DNA from: Pseudobutyrivibrio sp. YE44
Lineage (GTDB): Bacteria > Bacillota > Clostridia > Lachnospirales > Lachnospiraceae
Reading direction: 5' to 3'
Assembly (NCBI RefSeq): GCF_900104335.1
Contig: NZ_FMXT01000008.1
Span: forward strand, 1-64,000
DNA length: 64,000 nt
A model generated the notes under the pieces. That model worked only from the letters and a program-made list of their open reading frames with translations. It was not told the DNA's origin and ran no database searches. Made by a program: the position numbers and the translations under genes. Of this stretch, positions 26,421-33,603 are shown piece by piece; the first letter of the stretch is position 1, and each line of letters begins with the position of its first letter.

Positions 26421-27098
26421 ATGGGTAAGTTATTTAAAACAATCTTATCAACTGTTGTTTCTGTGGCATTTATCTTAACTTTATGTATGCCAGTCAGTGC
26501 GGAAAACACAAATAATGCAGTTAAACCAAACGCTGCGTTTTTGATTGAAAGGTTAAGCACCATACCAACGGCATCTGATGTTTCTGCAGCAACAGAAGAG
26601 ACTGATCCGAATAATAAGCTCCATAAACCAGGTGGCTATCAGGAATATGTTTACTTTAGAGATTCACAGATAACAGATTACTATGAAGGTGATTATGGAA
26701 GAACCGATGGTGGTGGAGTAGTAGAGGTTTATAATACAGTCAAAGAAGCAAAAAATAGAAATGATTATTTAGCTTGTTTTGATGGACAGGGATTTCTTGA
26801 CCCAGGATCACATGAGGTTCTTGGAACATGTGTTATTCGTACTTCACGACATTTAACAGCTACACAGCAGGCTACACTAGCAGCAGCTATGAAAAATGCG
26901 ATTTTAGCAGATTCAACACCTGGAAAGGTTCAGAATCCAACAACTATTTTCAATGGCGTAGATTATGCAGCAGAGTTTGATCCACAAGTTTACTATGATA
27001 GTAATCCAGACCTTCAACTAGCAATAGGCACAGATGGTAGTGCTTTGATAAAGCATTATGTTGAAAATGGTAAGGCAGAAGGTAGAAAGGCAAAATAG
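26421..27098 (+). CDS. Secreted protein, unknown
   Basis: This 225-residue protein has a clear signal peptide (MGKLFKTILSTVVSVAFILTLCMPVSA). The middle has many tyrosines and glycines (FRDSQITDYYEGDYGRTDGGG). The last 45 residues (YAAEFDPQVYYDSNPDLQLAIGTDGSALIKHYVENGKAEGRKA) resemble a repeat seen in surface proteins of Lachnospiraceae. No anchor is visible. It has AAGGAGGG before the ATG and its own terminator. It could be an exported partner of the toxin system or a conjugation surface factor. Confidence 0.75.
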   Translation: MGKLFKTILSTVVSVAFILTLCMPVSAENTNNAVKPNAAFLIERLSTIPTASDVSAATEETDPNNKLHKPGGYQEYVYFRDSQITDYYEGDYGRTDGGGVVEVYNTVKEAKNRNDYLACFDGQGFLDPGSHEVLGTCVIRTSRHLTATQQATLAAAMKNAILADSTPGKVQNPTTIFNGVDYAAEFDPQVYYDSNPDLQLAIGTDGSALIKHYVENGKAEGRKAK

Positions 27099-27108
27099 AA
27101 CATAAACT

Positions 27109-27135
27109 GGGCTGGCGCATTTGTGCTAGCCCTTA
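27109..27135 (+). terminator. Intrinsic terminator
   Basis: GGGCTGGC pairs GCTAGCCC with one G-U; TTATTATT follows. Confidence 0.7.
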
Positions 27136-27323
27136 TTATTTACTTTTTAGTTTTAATCAAATGATAAATCGTCTTTCATCTGTATTTCTGGAGTTATGTA
27201 GTCAACTGCTGTAAAGGGCCTTGTTGCCAGTGGTAAGGTGCCCTCGGACATATTGGATAATTTTATAATAGCAATTGAAGCTGACCATTAAAAGGCTAGT
27301 GAAAGTGGAGAGATTCATGAAAA

Positions 27324-27375
27324 CATACCAACGATATACTTTTGGCATACCAAACGCATACCAAAGACATACCAA
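27324..27375 (+). repeat. Iteron array CATACCAA, 11-bp phased
   Basis: Exact copies begin at 27324, 27346, 27357 and 27368. A degenerate copy (TATACTTT) lies at 27335, giving five positions in an 11-bp register, one helical turn each. This is typical of a cooperative protein-binding site. Confidence 0.75.
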
Positions 27376-27490
27376 CTGTATATTTTATTCTGTTTCAAGT
27401 CATGTTATATTTATCATGGACAAACGAGAGAGCGATACAAAAGCTCCTCGCGAGTCCTTTTCTTTTGCAAAAGAATAAAGCATCGAACAT

Positions 27491-27537
27491 AAGCGTCGGT
27501 TTGTAATCATTAAGTGATTGCAGGCAGACGCTTTTTT
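27491..27537 (+). terminator. Terminator or attenuator before the transfer operon
   Basis: AAGCGTC pairs GACGCTT; an inner stem TAATCA / TGATT stacks inside; six T follow. Confidence 0.65.
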
Positions 27538-27606
27538 GATGCCAGTAAGTAGGTAAAGGGTGACGACCCAAACCTAAAACAAGCATAAGAAAGAGAGGTA
27601 AGCGTA

Positions 27607-28674
27607 TTGGAATACGAACAGTTTAAAGAGAAGATTGCTGAGGATGTGGGGAACATGCTTGAGGCAAAGGGATACGGTGATGTGAATATAAAGTTTGAAA
27701 TCACTGATAAGGTCAATCAGACATATGAATCAATGGTGGTTACACCGGAAGGCAGTACAGTTGGTGCTAGCCTTAAGGTAGATTCAATGTTTGATCATTA
27801 CAAGGTAACAGGTGATTATGAGGCGGCACTTAATAAGGCTGCTAACACTTTTGAAAGGGCCATTGACAACATGCCAAGCTACGATACTAAGGCTATTACA
27901 GAATATGATAATGTGAAGGATAAGCTGGCAATTCAGTTGATTCCAGCAAACAAGAATGAGAACCTGCTTCAGAAAATTCCTCACAAACTTATTGAGGACA
28001 TGGCGATTGTATATCGACTAATCCTTGATAAGACGGAGGATGGAACAAGTACAGTGCTTGTAACCAACAATCTTGTACAGCAATTTGGAATTACACCTGA
28101 GCAGCTACACGAGGATGCAGTTGAGAATTCACCTAAGATTCGACCAGCAGAACTTAGCACACTACGCGATACACTGGTATCTATGGTTGGTCCAGAAATG
28201 GCTGAGTTTATGGATCCTGAGGGTCCAGAGAGCAAGCTTTATGTGGCAACTGTGGATGATAAGATGAACGGAGCAGGAGTTATTGCTTATCCAGGCTTTA
28301 TGGAGGAAGTTGCTGATACAATGGGCGGTGACTTCTATGTGATTCCGTGCAGTGTTCATGAGGTCATTATGGTGCCAGATTTGCCAGAAATGGACATTAA
28401 AAACATGGAAGAGATGATTCACATGGTTAATTCAACAGAGCTTAAGCCTGAGGATGTCCTTTCAGAGAAGCTTTACCACTACGATTCACAGGATAAGGTA
28501 TTTGAGATGGCTGAGAAGTTTGAAAAGAGACAAGCTATCAAGGAATCAAAGGCAAAGGAGAAGCCGTCTGTTTTAGGCGATTTAAAGGCAAAGCGAGATG
28601 AATTAGCAAAAGCACCAAAGCCAGTGAAGGATGAAATTGAAAAGGCTGTGAAGAAAACAGAGCCAGTAATTTAG
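27607..28674 (+). CDS. DUF5688 family protein, first gene of transfer operon
   Basis: This 355-residue protein starts with TTG after AGAGAGGTAAGCG. The family pattern is visible: MEYEQFKEKIAEDV, then GDYEAALNKAANTFERAI, IPHKLIEDMAIVYRLIL, and a central domain ending FYVIPCSVHEVIMVPD. A charged helical tail with KEKPSVLGDLKAKRDELAKAPKP closes the protein. DUF5688 proteins are found across Lachnospiraceae and Ruminococcaceae ICEs and phages; their role is unknown. A terminator-like hairpin follows. Confidence 0.82.
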   Translation: MEYEQFKEKIAEDVGNMLEAKGYGDVNIKFEITDKVNQTYESMVVTPEGSTVGASLKVDSMFDHYKVTGDYEAALNKAANTFERAIDNMPSYDTKAITEYDNVKDKLAIQLIPANKNENLLQKIPHKLIEDMAIVYRLILDKTEDGTSTVLVTNNLVQQFGITPEQLHEDAVENSPKIRPAELSTLRDTLVSMVGPEMAEFMDPEGPESKLYVATVDDKMNGAGVIAYPGFMEEVADTMGGDFYVIPCSVHEVIMVPDLPEMDIKNMEEMIHMVNSTELKPEDVLSEKLYHYDSQDKVFEMAEKFEKRQAIKESKAKEKPSVLGDLKAKRDELAKAPKPVKDEIEKAVKKTEPVI

Positions 28675-28695
28675 AACAGTAATAAATAGTAATAG

Positions 28696-28735
28696 AGCGT
28701 CAGCTGCAGAGAAATCTGTAGTCTGGCGCTTTTTC
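28696..28735 (+). terminator. Intrinsic terminator
   Basis: AGCGTCAG and GCAGA pair with TCTGT and CTGGCGCT around a GAAA loop; TTTTTC follows. Partial termination inside the operon is likely. Confidence 0.7.
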
Positions 28736-28762
28736 TATGCCCAAAATTAGGAGGAAAAAACT

Positions 28763-28981
28763 ATGTCAGCACGATATAACGCAAATGCTTTATGTAGCAA
28801 TGGAGGAGTACCAAGCAGAATTATTGGAGGAAAGATGCCAGTTCCTCAGCCATCAAACTGTAAGAATCATTGTCCATATGGTTATGGAAAGGCTTTCTGC
28901 TTCCCATGTATGAAGAAGATTCTCGGTCAGGATGTTGAGCCATCTAAGGAAGAAGTCACTCCAGAGAAAGGAAATGCATGA
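28763..28981 (+). CDS. Small cysteine-containing ICE protein
   Basis: This 72-residue protein has the cysteine pattern CKNHCPYGYGKAFCFPC, which could bind zinc. No family is known to me. AGGAGG lies before the ATG, and its stop overlaps the following rep gene by 4 bases (ATGA), so it is clearly part of the operon. Confidence 0.75.
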   Translation: MSARYNANALCSNGGVPSRIIGGKMPVPQPSNCKNHCPYGYGKAFCFPCMKKILGQDVEPSKEEVTPEKGNA

Positions 28982-29853
28982 GTTTTGATTACTTTTATGG
29001 AGAACAATCAGAGCAATTCGTGTTCTATCGAATACCTAAGGTGTTCTATACGGATTCAAGATTTAGGCAGCTATCCAGAGATGCTAGGACCTTATATGGT
29101 TTATTGCTTGATCGAGTATCGTTATCAGCGAAGAATGGCTGGTATGACGAAAAGGGTAGAGTCTATATCATTTATACGCTTTCTAGTGCTATGACAGCTC
29201 TTTCCATATCAGATAAGACAGCAACAAAGTTATTTGTGGAGTTAGAGAATATCGGGCTGATAGAGCGAAAACGCCAAGGCCAAGGAAAGCCAATCATTAT
29301 TTATGTGAAAAACTTTATGGACTCGGAATTTATACGAGAGCAGGCAAGGGCAGCTTACGACTCTGAAGCTGACATCAGTACGAGTCCAGAGTCGAAAAAC
29401 CTACGAAGTAATAATACTGATATTAACTATACAGACTGTAGTGATACTGACTTCATTCTTTCTGAGCGAGAGGAGCAGAGAAGGGATTATGAGGCATATT
29501 TTAAGCATCAGCTACAACTTGATTGGCTTAAAGAGCAGTATGAAGGTGATGCAGAGCTTATAGATGAGATTTACGCACTGATTGTAGATACCGTTTGCAC
29601 TACTAGGGATACTATCAGGATTTCAGGAGATGAAAAGCCAGCGGCAGTGGTAAAGGCTACATTTATGAAACTGACTATAGAGCACATACAGTTTGTACTT
29701 GATGGATTAAGGGAAAATACAACCCAGGTGCATAGTATAAAGTCATATTTACTTGCAACCCTATATAATGCACCAATGACAATCAGTAGCTATTACAGGG
29801 CAAAGGTGAATAATGATATGGCTAATGGTAGCCTGGCGAGAAAGGAGGAATAG
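28978..29853 (+). CDS. Second full-length RepA_N/DUF6017 protein
   Basis: This 291-residue paralogue of the protein at 16468 shares the N-terminal domain (FYRIPKVFYT...ARTLYGLLLDRVSLSAKNGWYDEKGRVYI) and the C-terminal domain (IKSYLLATLYNAPMTISSYYRAKVNNDMA). The linker differs. Located at the start of the transfer operon, it may start replication at a second site, or regulate transfer. Its linker contains its own inverted-repeat cluster (29358-29394), the same relative place as in the first copy. Confidence 0.85.
   Translation: MSFDYFYGEQSEQFVFYRIPKVFYTDSRFRQLSRDARTLYGLLLDRVSLSAKNGWYDEKGRVYIIYTLSSAMTALSISDKTATKLFVELENIGLIERKRQGQGKPIIIYVKNFMDSEFIREQARAAYDSEADISTSPESKNLRSNNTDINYTDCSDTDFILSEREEQRRDYEAYFKHQLQLDWLKEQYEGDAELIDEIYALIVDTVCTTRDTIRISGDEKPAAVVKATFMKLTIEHIQFVLDGLRENTTQVHSIKSYLLATLYNAPMTISSYYRAKVNNDMANGSLARKEE
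29358..29394. repeat. Inverted-repeat cluster inside the second rep gene
   Basis: CGACTCTG at 29358 and CAGAGTCG at 29387 form a perfect inverted repeat, with a further CGAGTC at 29381. It lies in the linker region, as the GAGGTTY array does in the first rep gene. Confidence 0.5.
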
Positions 29854-29854
29854 C

Positions 29855-30343
29855 TTGCAGCAGGAGGTAGAAGAAAAATCTATACGATTAGCGGTACGAA
29901 CCACAGAGATTTCGGCAAGAGGTATGCTACGAATCTTAATGGCTATAAAGAATCATATTGATGAGAAAAGAGCACAAGCACATCTTCCACAGGAACCAAG
30001 GCATGGTAGACAATCTGTTAAGGAACTGATAGGCCAGGGACAGGGTGTGACAAGAGTAGACCTAGATCAGGAGGGAATTAGGGATTTTCATAAGATTGCA
30101 AAGAAATTTGGTGTTGATTACGCAATTATCAAGGATAAAGGTGTAGAACCTCCAGTATACAATGTCTTTTTTAAGGCCAGAGATGAGGATGCAATCAACA
30201 AGGTTATTTCTGCTTACACTACTAAGTATCTACATAGGCAACATGTTAAAGCTAGTGTTATTGATAAGCTAAATAAGGCCAAGGAGGTAGCAAAAGAGCT
30301 TGGAAAGAAGGTAGTAGAAAGGCATAAGGAGGCGGTTAGATGA
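29855..30343 (+). CDS. PcfB family conjugation protein (DUF3801)
   Basis: This 162-residue protein shows the PcfB features: the segment TEISARGMLRILMAIKNH at its start and the core GQGVTRVDLDQEGIRDFHKIAKKFGVDYAIIKDK followed by YNVFFKARDEDAINKVISAY. In plasmid pCF10, PcfB is an accessory factor of the relaxosome and helps dock the relaxase to the coupling protein. The likely start is TTG at 29855 behind AAAGGAGG; the ATG at 29813 lies within the rep gene. It overlaps the coupling-protein gene by 4 bases. Confidence 0.88.
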   Translation: MQQEVEEKSIRLAVRTTEISARGMLRILMAIKNHIDEKRAQAHLPQEPRHGRQSVKELIGQGQGVTRVDLDQEGIRDFHKIAKKFGVDYAIIKDKGVEPPVYNVFFKARDEDAINKVISAYTTKYLHRQHVKASVIDKLNKAKEVAKELGKKVVERHKEAVR

Positions 30344-31962
30344 TAAATATAGATTCATTACTTCAGAACCCCACCTTACTTATCGGATTAGGAGCCGTAG
30401 GTCTCTTGTTTGGCGGTATGGCTATCATAGATAAGATTGAAAACAGGAAGAACTTCAAGCATAAGGTTGAGTATGGTTCTGCCAGATGGGGGAAAAAGAA
30501 GGATATAGAACCCTTTATAAATCCTGAGTTTGAAAAAAATGTAATCTTGTCAAAGACTGAGCTATTATCAATGGAAAGCAGGCTTACAAATCCTAAATAT
30601 GCAAGAAATAAGAATGTTGTAGTGATTGGAGGATCTGGTTCAGGAAAGACAAGATTTGTGCTAAAGCCAAACTTGCTTCAGATGCATTCAAGCTATGTTG
30701 TAACTGATCCAAAGGGAACCATAGTAAATGAATGTGGATCAGCGCTATTGAAAAATGGCTATGATATCAGAATCTTCAACACCATTAACTTCAAAAAAAG
30801 CATGAGATATAATCCGTTTTCTTATATACACAAGGAAACGGATATTTTAAAGCTTGTAAATGTTCTCATAGCCAATACAAAGGGAGAAGGAAAAGAAGGA
30901 GATCCCTTTTGGGAGAAGAGTGAGAAGTTATTGTACCAGGCTCTTATAGGTTATATCTATTATGAAGCACCTGAGGAGGAGCAGAATTTCAATACATTAC
31001 TGGAGTTTTTGAATGCTATGGAGGTTCGCGAGGATGATGAAAACTTCAAAAACCCAATAGATTTAATGTTTGAAAAGCTTGCAGAAAGGGAGCCGGACCA
31101 CTTTGCAGTGCGTCAATATCGAAAATTCAAGATGGCAGCCGGTAAAACGAGCAAAAGTATCTTGATTTCATGTGGTGCAAGGCTTTCACCTTTTGATATC
31201 AAGGAAGTGAGAGATGTTACAAAGTATGACCAGCTTGAACTAGATACAATAGGAGATAAGAAGACTGCGTTATTCATAATCATGTCGGATACAGACGATA
31301 CATTCAACTTTTTAATTTCGATGATATATACGCAGCTCTTCAATCTGCTATGTGAGAAAGCAGATGACGTTTATGGGGGCAGATTGCCGGTACATGTCCG
31401 CTGCTTAATTGATGAAGCGGCAAATATTGGACAGATACCGAATCTAGAAAAGCTTATGGCAACCATAAGATCTAGAGAAATATCGGCAATGTTGGTACTC
31501 CAAGCTCAGTCGCAGTTGAAGGCTATATACAAGGATAACGCTGACACGATTATCGGTAACTGTGATAGCCAAATATTTCTGGGAGGAACGGAAAAAACAA
31601 CGCTTAAGGATCTTAGCGAAATGCTAGGTAAGGAAACAATTGATTATTACAATACATCAGAGGCAAGAGGCAATAATCCATCCTACAGTACCAATTACCA
31701 GAAGCTAGGAAAAGAGCTAATGAGTATGGATGAATTGGCAGTTATGGATGGAAATAAGTGTATTGTAAGACTTCGAGGGGTGCGACCGTTCTTTTCGGAG
31801 AAATACGATTATACTAGCCACCCTAAATTCTATCAAACGGCAGATTTTGACAAGAATAATTGGCTAGATATAGAGAAATATCTTAAAAAACGAGACAACT
31901 TAATATTGAAAGCAGATGAAAAATATGAATTCATCGATTTAACCGAGAAAAAGGCTCTTTAG
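30340..31962 (+). CDS. VirD4-like type IV coupling protein
   Basis: This 540-residue ATPase brings the relaxase-DNA complex to the secretion channel. An N-terminal membrane segment (residues 10-27) is followed by Walker A GGSGSGKTRFVLKPN and the coupling-protein segments SYVVTDPKGTIVNECG, RCLIDEAANIGQIPNLEKLMATIRSREISAMLVLQAQSQL (Walker B and following) and GNCDSQIFLGG. It has one N-terminal segment rather than two, as in the CD1115-like proteins of Tn1549-type elements. Confidence 0.95.
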   Translation: MINIDSLLQNPTLLIGLGAVGLLFGGMAIIDKIENRKNFKHKVEYGSARWGKKKDIEPFINPEFEKNVILSKTELLSMESRLTNPKYARNKNVVVIGGSGSGKTRFVLKPNLLQMHSSYVVTDPKGTIVNECGSALLKNGYDIRIFNTINFKKSMRYNPFSYIHKETDILKLVNVLIANTKGEGKEGDPFWEKSEKLLYQALIGYIYYEAPEEEQNFNTLLEFLNAMEVREDDENFKNPIDLMFEKLAEREPDHFAVRQYRKFKMAAGKTSKSILISCGARLSPFDIKEVRDVTKYDQLELDTIGDKKTALFIIMSDTDDTFNFLISMIYTQLFNLLCEKADDVYGGRLPVHVRCLIDEAANIGQIPNLEKLMATIRSREISAMLVLQAQSQLKAIYKDNADTIIGNCDSQIFLGGTEKTTLKDLSEMLGKETIDYYNTSEARGNNPSYSTNYQKLGKELMSMDELAVMDGNKCIVRLRGVRPFFSEKYDYTSHPKFYQTADFDKNNWLDIEKYLKKRDNLILKADEKYEFIDLTEKKAL

Positions 31963-32025
31963 CAACTAGCTAGAGGGCCTTTTAGTATGCGCGCATATAG
32001 CAGGAGTTAGTCGACGAACTCCTGC
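31951..32025 (+). promoter_or_regulatory. Two hairpins between coupling protein and Maff2 genes
   Basis: AAGGCTCT pairs AGAGGGCCTT at the stop codon (31951-31981), followed by TTTAG. A perfect 9-bp stem GCAGGAGTT / AACTCCTGC stands at 32000-32025 without a T run. The first may partly terminate; the second may protect the maff2 transcript. Confidence 0.6.
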
Positions 32026-32084
32026 AAATAAAGTAACCAATAACATTATTTAATATTCATTTAATTTTCAGGAGGATAACATTT

Positions 32085-32297
32085 ATGGGATTTTTTACAT
32101 CAGCAATCGGAACACTTCAGACACTTGTAGTAGCAATTGGAGCAGGTCTAGCAGTATGGGGAGGCATCAATCTTATGGAAGGTTACGGTGGAGATAACCC
32201 TGGAGCTAAGTCACAGGGAATGAAGCAGCTAATGGCAGGCGCTGGTATAGGCGTTATCGGTCTTACACTCGTTCCACAGCTTGCAAGCCTTTTCTAG
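32085..32297 (+). CDS. Maff2 family small membrane protein
   Basis: This 70-residue protein consists of two hydrophobic segments (TLQTLVVAIGAGLAVWGGINL and LMAGAGIGVIGLTLVPQLASL) joined by GYGGDNPGAKSQGMKQ. It is the Maff-2 family found in Tn1549-like elements and occupies the place of the VirB2/VirB3-type small subunit. AGGAGG is upstream, and hairpins on both sides suggest separate high expression. Confidence 0.9.
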   Translation: MGFFTSAIGTLQTLVVAIGAGLAVWGGINLMEGYGGDNPGAKSQGMKQLMAGAGIGVIGLTLVPQLASLF

Positions 32298-32311
32298 AAG
32301 CTGGTAAACCT

Positions 32312-32345
32312 AAGGGCTCCGGAGAAATCCGGGGCCTTATTTTTA
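32312..32345 (+). terminator. Partial terminator after maff2
   Basis: AAGGGCTCCGGA pairs TCCGGGGCCTT around GAAA; ATTTTTAG follows. The downstream genes still need transcription, so read-through is expected. Confidence 0.75.
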
Positions 32346-32361
32346 GAGGAAGGAGGAACGG

Positions 32362-33228
32362 ATGGATAGTTTATGGGAAGAGCTTCTTCAGTATTTTAAA
32401 GACTACTTTATAGATGGAATCATGTATAACATGGCTTCCACGTTTGTTTCAGTAAATGCTCAGGTAGGAAATATATCTACTGATGTTGGGAAGACACCGT
32501 CAGAGTTTATGCCTACGGTGTTTGCTCTGGTTAGGAATTTATCGGAGAACGTGATAATGCCTATTGCGGGAATAATTCTGACATTCATAGCTTGTTATGA
32601 ACTGATTCAGCTAGTAATAGGACACAATAACCTGGCAAACTTTGATACTTGGATATTCTTTAAGTGGATATTCAAAACCTATATTGCTGTGATGCTTGTA
32701 ACACATACATTTGATTTTACGATGGCTGTGTTTGATGTTGCTCATCATGTGGTGCAACAAAGCAGCACGATTATTACAGAAGAAACAGCTGTAACACTAG
32801 ACGATATGTTACATTTCAGAGCAATCCTTAGAGAAAAAGAGGTAGGAGAACTTGCTGGAATCTATTTGCAGACAAGCATAGTGCAGATGTTGATGAACAT
32901 TTTAGCAGTACTAATTTATGTAATTGTTAATGGTCGTATGCTTCAGATTTATTTGATGGTGAGTATGGCACCAATCCCGTTTGCAACCTTTGGAAACAAA
33001 GAGCAGAGCCTGATGGGACAGAATTATGTAAGAAGCTTATTTGCATTAGGATTTCAAGGATTCTTGATAATGGTTTGTGTGGGAGTTTATGCAGTACTGG
33101 TTCAGTCAGTTGTGTTTACAGACGATATTGTGGGTTCACTTTGGACAGTGGTAGGATACACGGTTCTTTTGGGATTCACGTTGTTTAAGACTGATGACAT
33201 ATCTAAATCAATTCTACAGGCACATTAA
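32362..33228 (+). CDS. VirB6/TrbL-like channel protein (CD1112 family)
   Basis: This 288-residue integral membrane protein has at least five hydrophobic segments (for example NVIMPIAGIILTFIACYELI, FKTYIAVMLVT, IVQMLMNILAVLIYVIVN, FQGFLIMVCVGVYAVLVQSV). It fits the VirB6-like subunit of the Tn1549/CTn4 secretion machine, located between Maff2 and PrgI. It forms part of the inner-membrane channel. GGAAGGAGG precedes the start. Confidence 0.88.
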   Translation: MDSLWEELLQYFKDYFIDGIMYNMASTFVSVNAQVGNISTDVGKTPSEFMPTVFALVRNLSENVIMPIAGIILTFIACYELIQLVIGHNNLANFDTWIFFKWIFKTYIAVMLVTHTFDFTMAVFDVAHHVVQQSSTIITEETAVTLDDMLHFRAILREKEVGELAGIYLQTSIVQMLMNILAVLIYVIVNGRMLQIYLMVSMAPIPFATFGNKEQSLMGQNYVRSLFALGFQGFLIMVCVGVYAVLVQSVVFTDDIVGSLWTVVGYTVLLGFTLFKTDDISKSILQAH

Positions 33229-33240
33229 GGAGGTGATTAC

Positions 33241-33603
33241 ATGGCAGCATCATATGTAAGTGTACCTAGAGATTTAACACGGGTAAAAAGTAAGATAGTC
33301 TGCAACCTGACGAAAAGGCAATTGATTTGTTTTTCAGTAGCAGCATTGATTGGAGTACCATCGTTCTTTTTGATGAAGACAGTGGTGCCAGTCAATACAG
33401 CAGTTATGGGAATGATGATAATTATGATGCCATTTTTCTTCTTGGCAATGTATGAGAAGAATGGACAGCCACTAGAGGTTATTATGGAGCATTTCATCAG
33501 TAGCCAGATTGTCAGACCAAAGAAGAGAAAGTATAAGACGAAGAATTATTATGCGGCGCTAGCAAAGGAAGCTAAGCGTCTGAAGGAGGAAGAATGTTTC
33601 TAA
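33241..33603 (+). CDS. PrgI family conjugation protein (VirB3-like)
   Basis: This 120-residue protein begins SYVSVPRDLTRVKSKIVCNLTKRQLICFS and has two membrane segments (AALIGVPSFFLM and VMGMMIIMMPFFFLAM). This is the PrgI family layout, a VirB3-like partner that works with the VirB4 ATPase. Its end overlaps the VirB4 start by 10 bases, so translation is coupled. Confidence 0.93.
   Translation: MAASYVSVPRDLTRVKSKIVCNLTKRQLICFSVAALIGVPSFFLMKTVVPVNTAVMGMMIIMMPFFFLAMYEKNGQPLEVIMEHFISSQIVRPKKRKYKTKNYYAALAKEAKRLKEEECF

Larger units (their letters stand above)
27136..27606 (+). promoter_or_regulatory. 471-bp non-coding region before the conjugation genes
   Basis: No credible gene was found. It holds a TATAAT box (27264), an array of phased CATACCAA repeats (27324-27375) and a terminator-like hairpin (27491-27537). 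This layout fits a control region at the head of the transfer operon. Confidence 0.6.

Noticed and set aside
27275-27478. 67-codon open frame covering the iteron array
   Set aside because: Its start lacks a ribosome binding site, its composition is unlike a protein, and the 11-bp repeats explain the sequence better.
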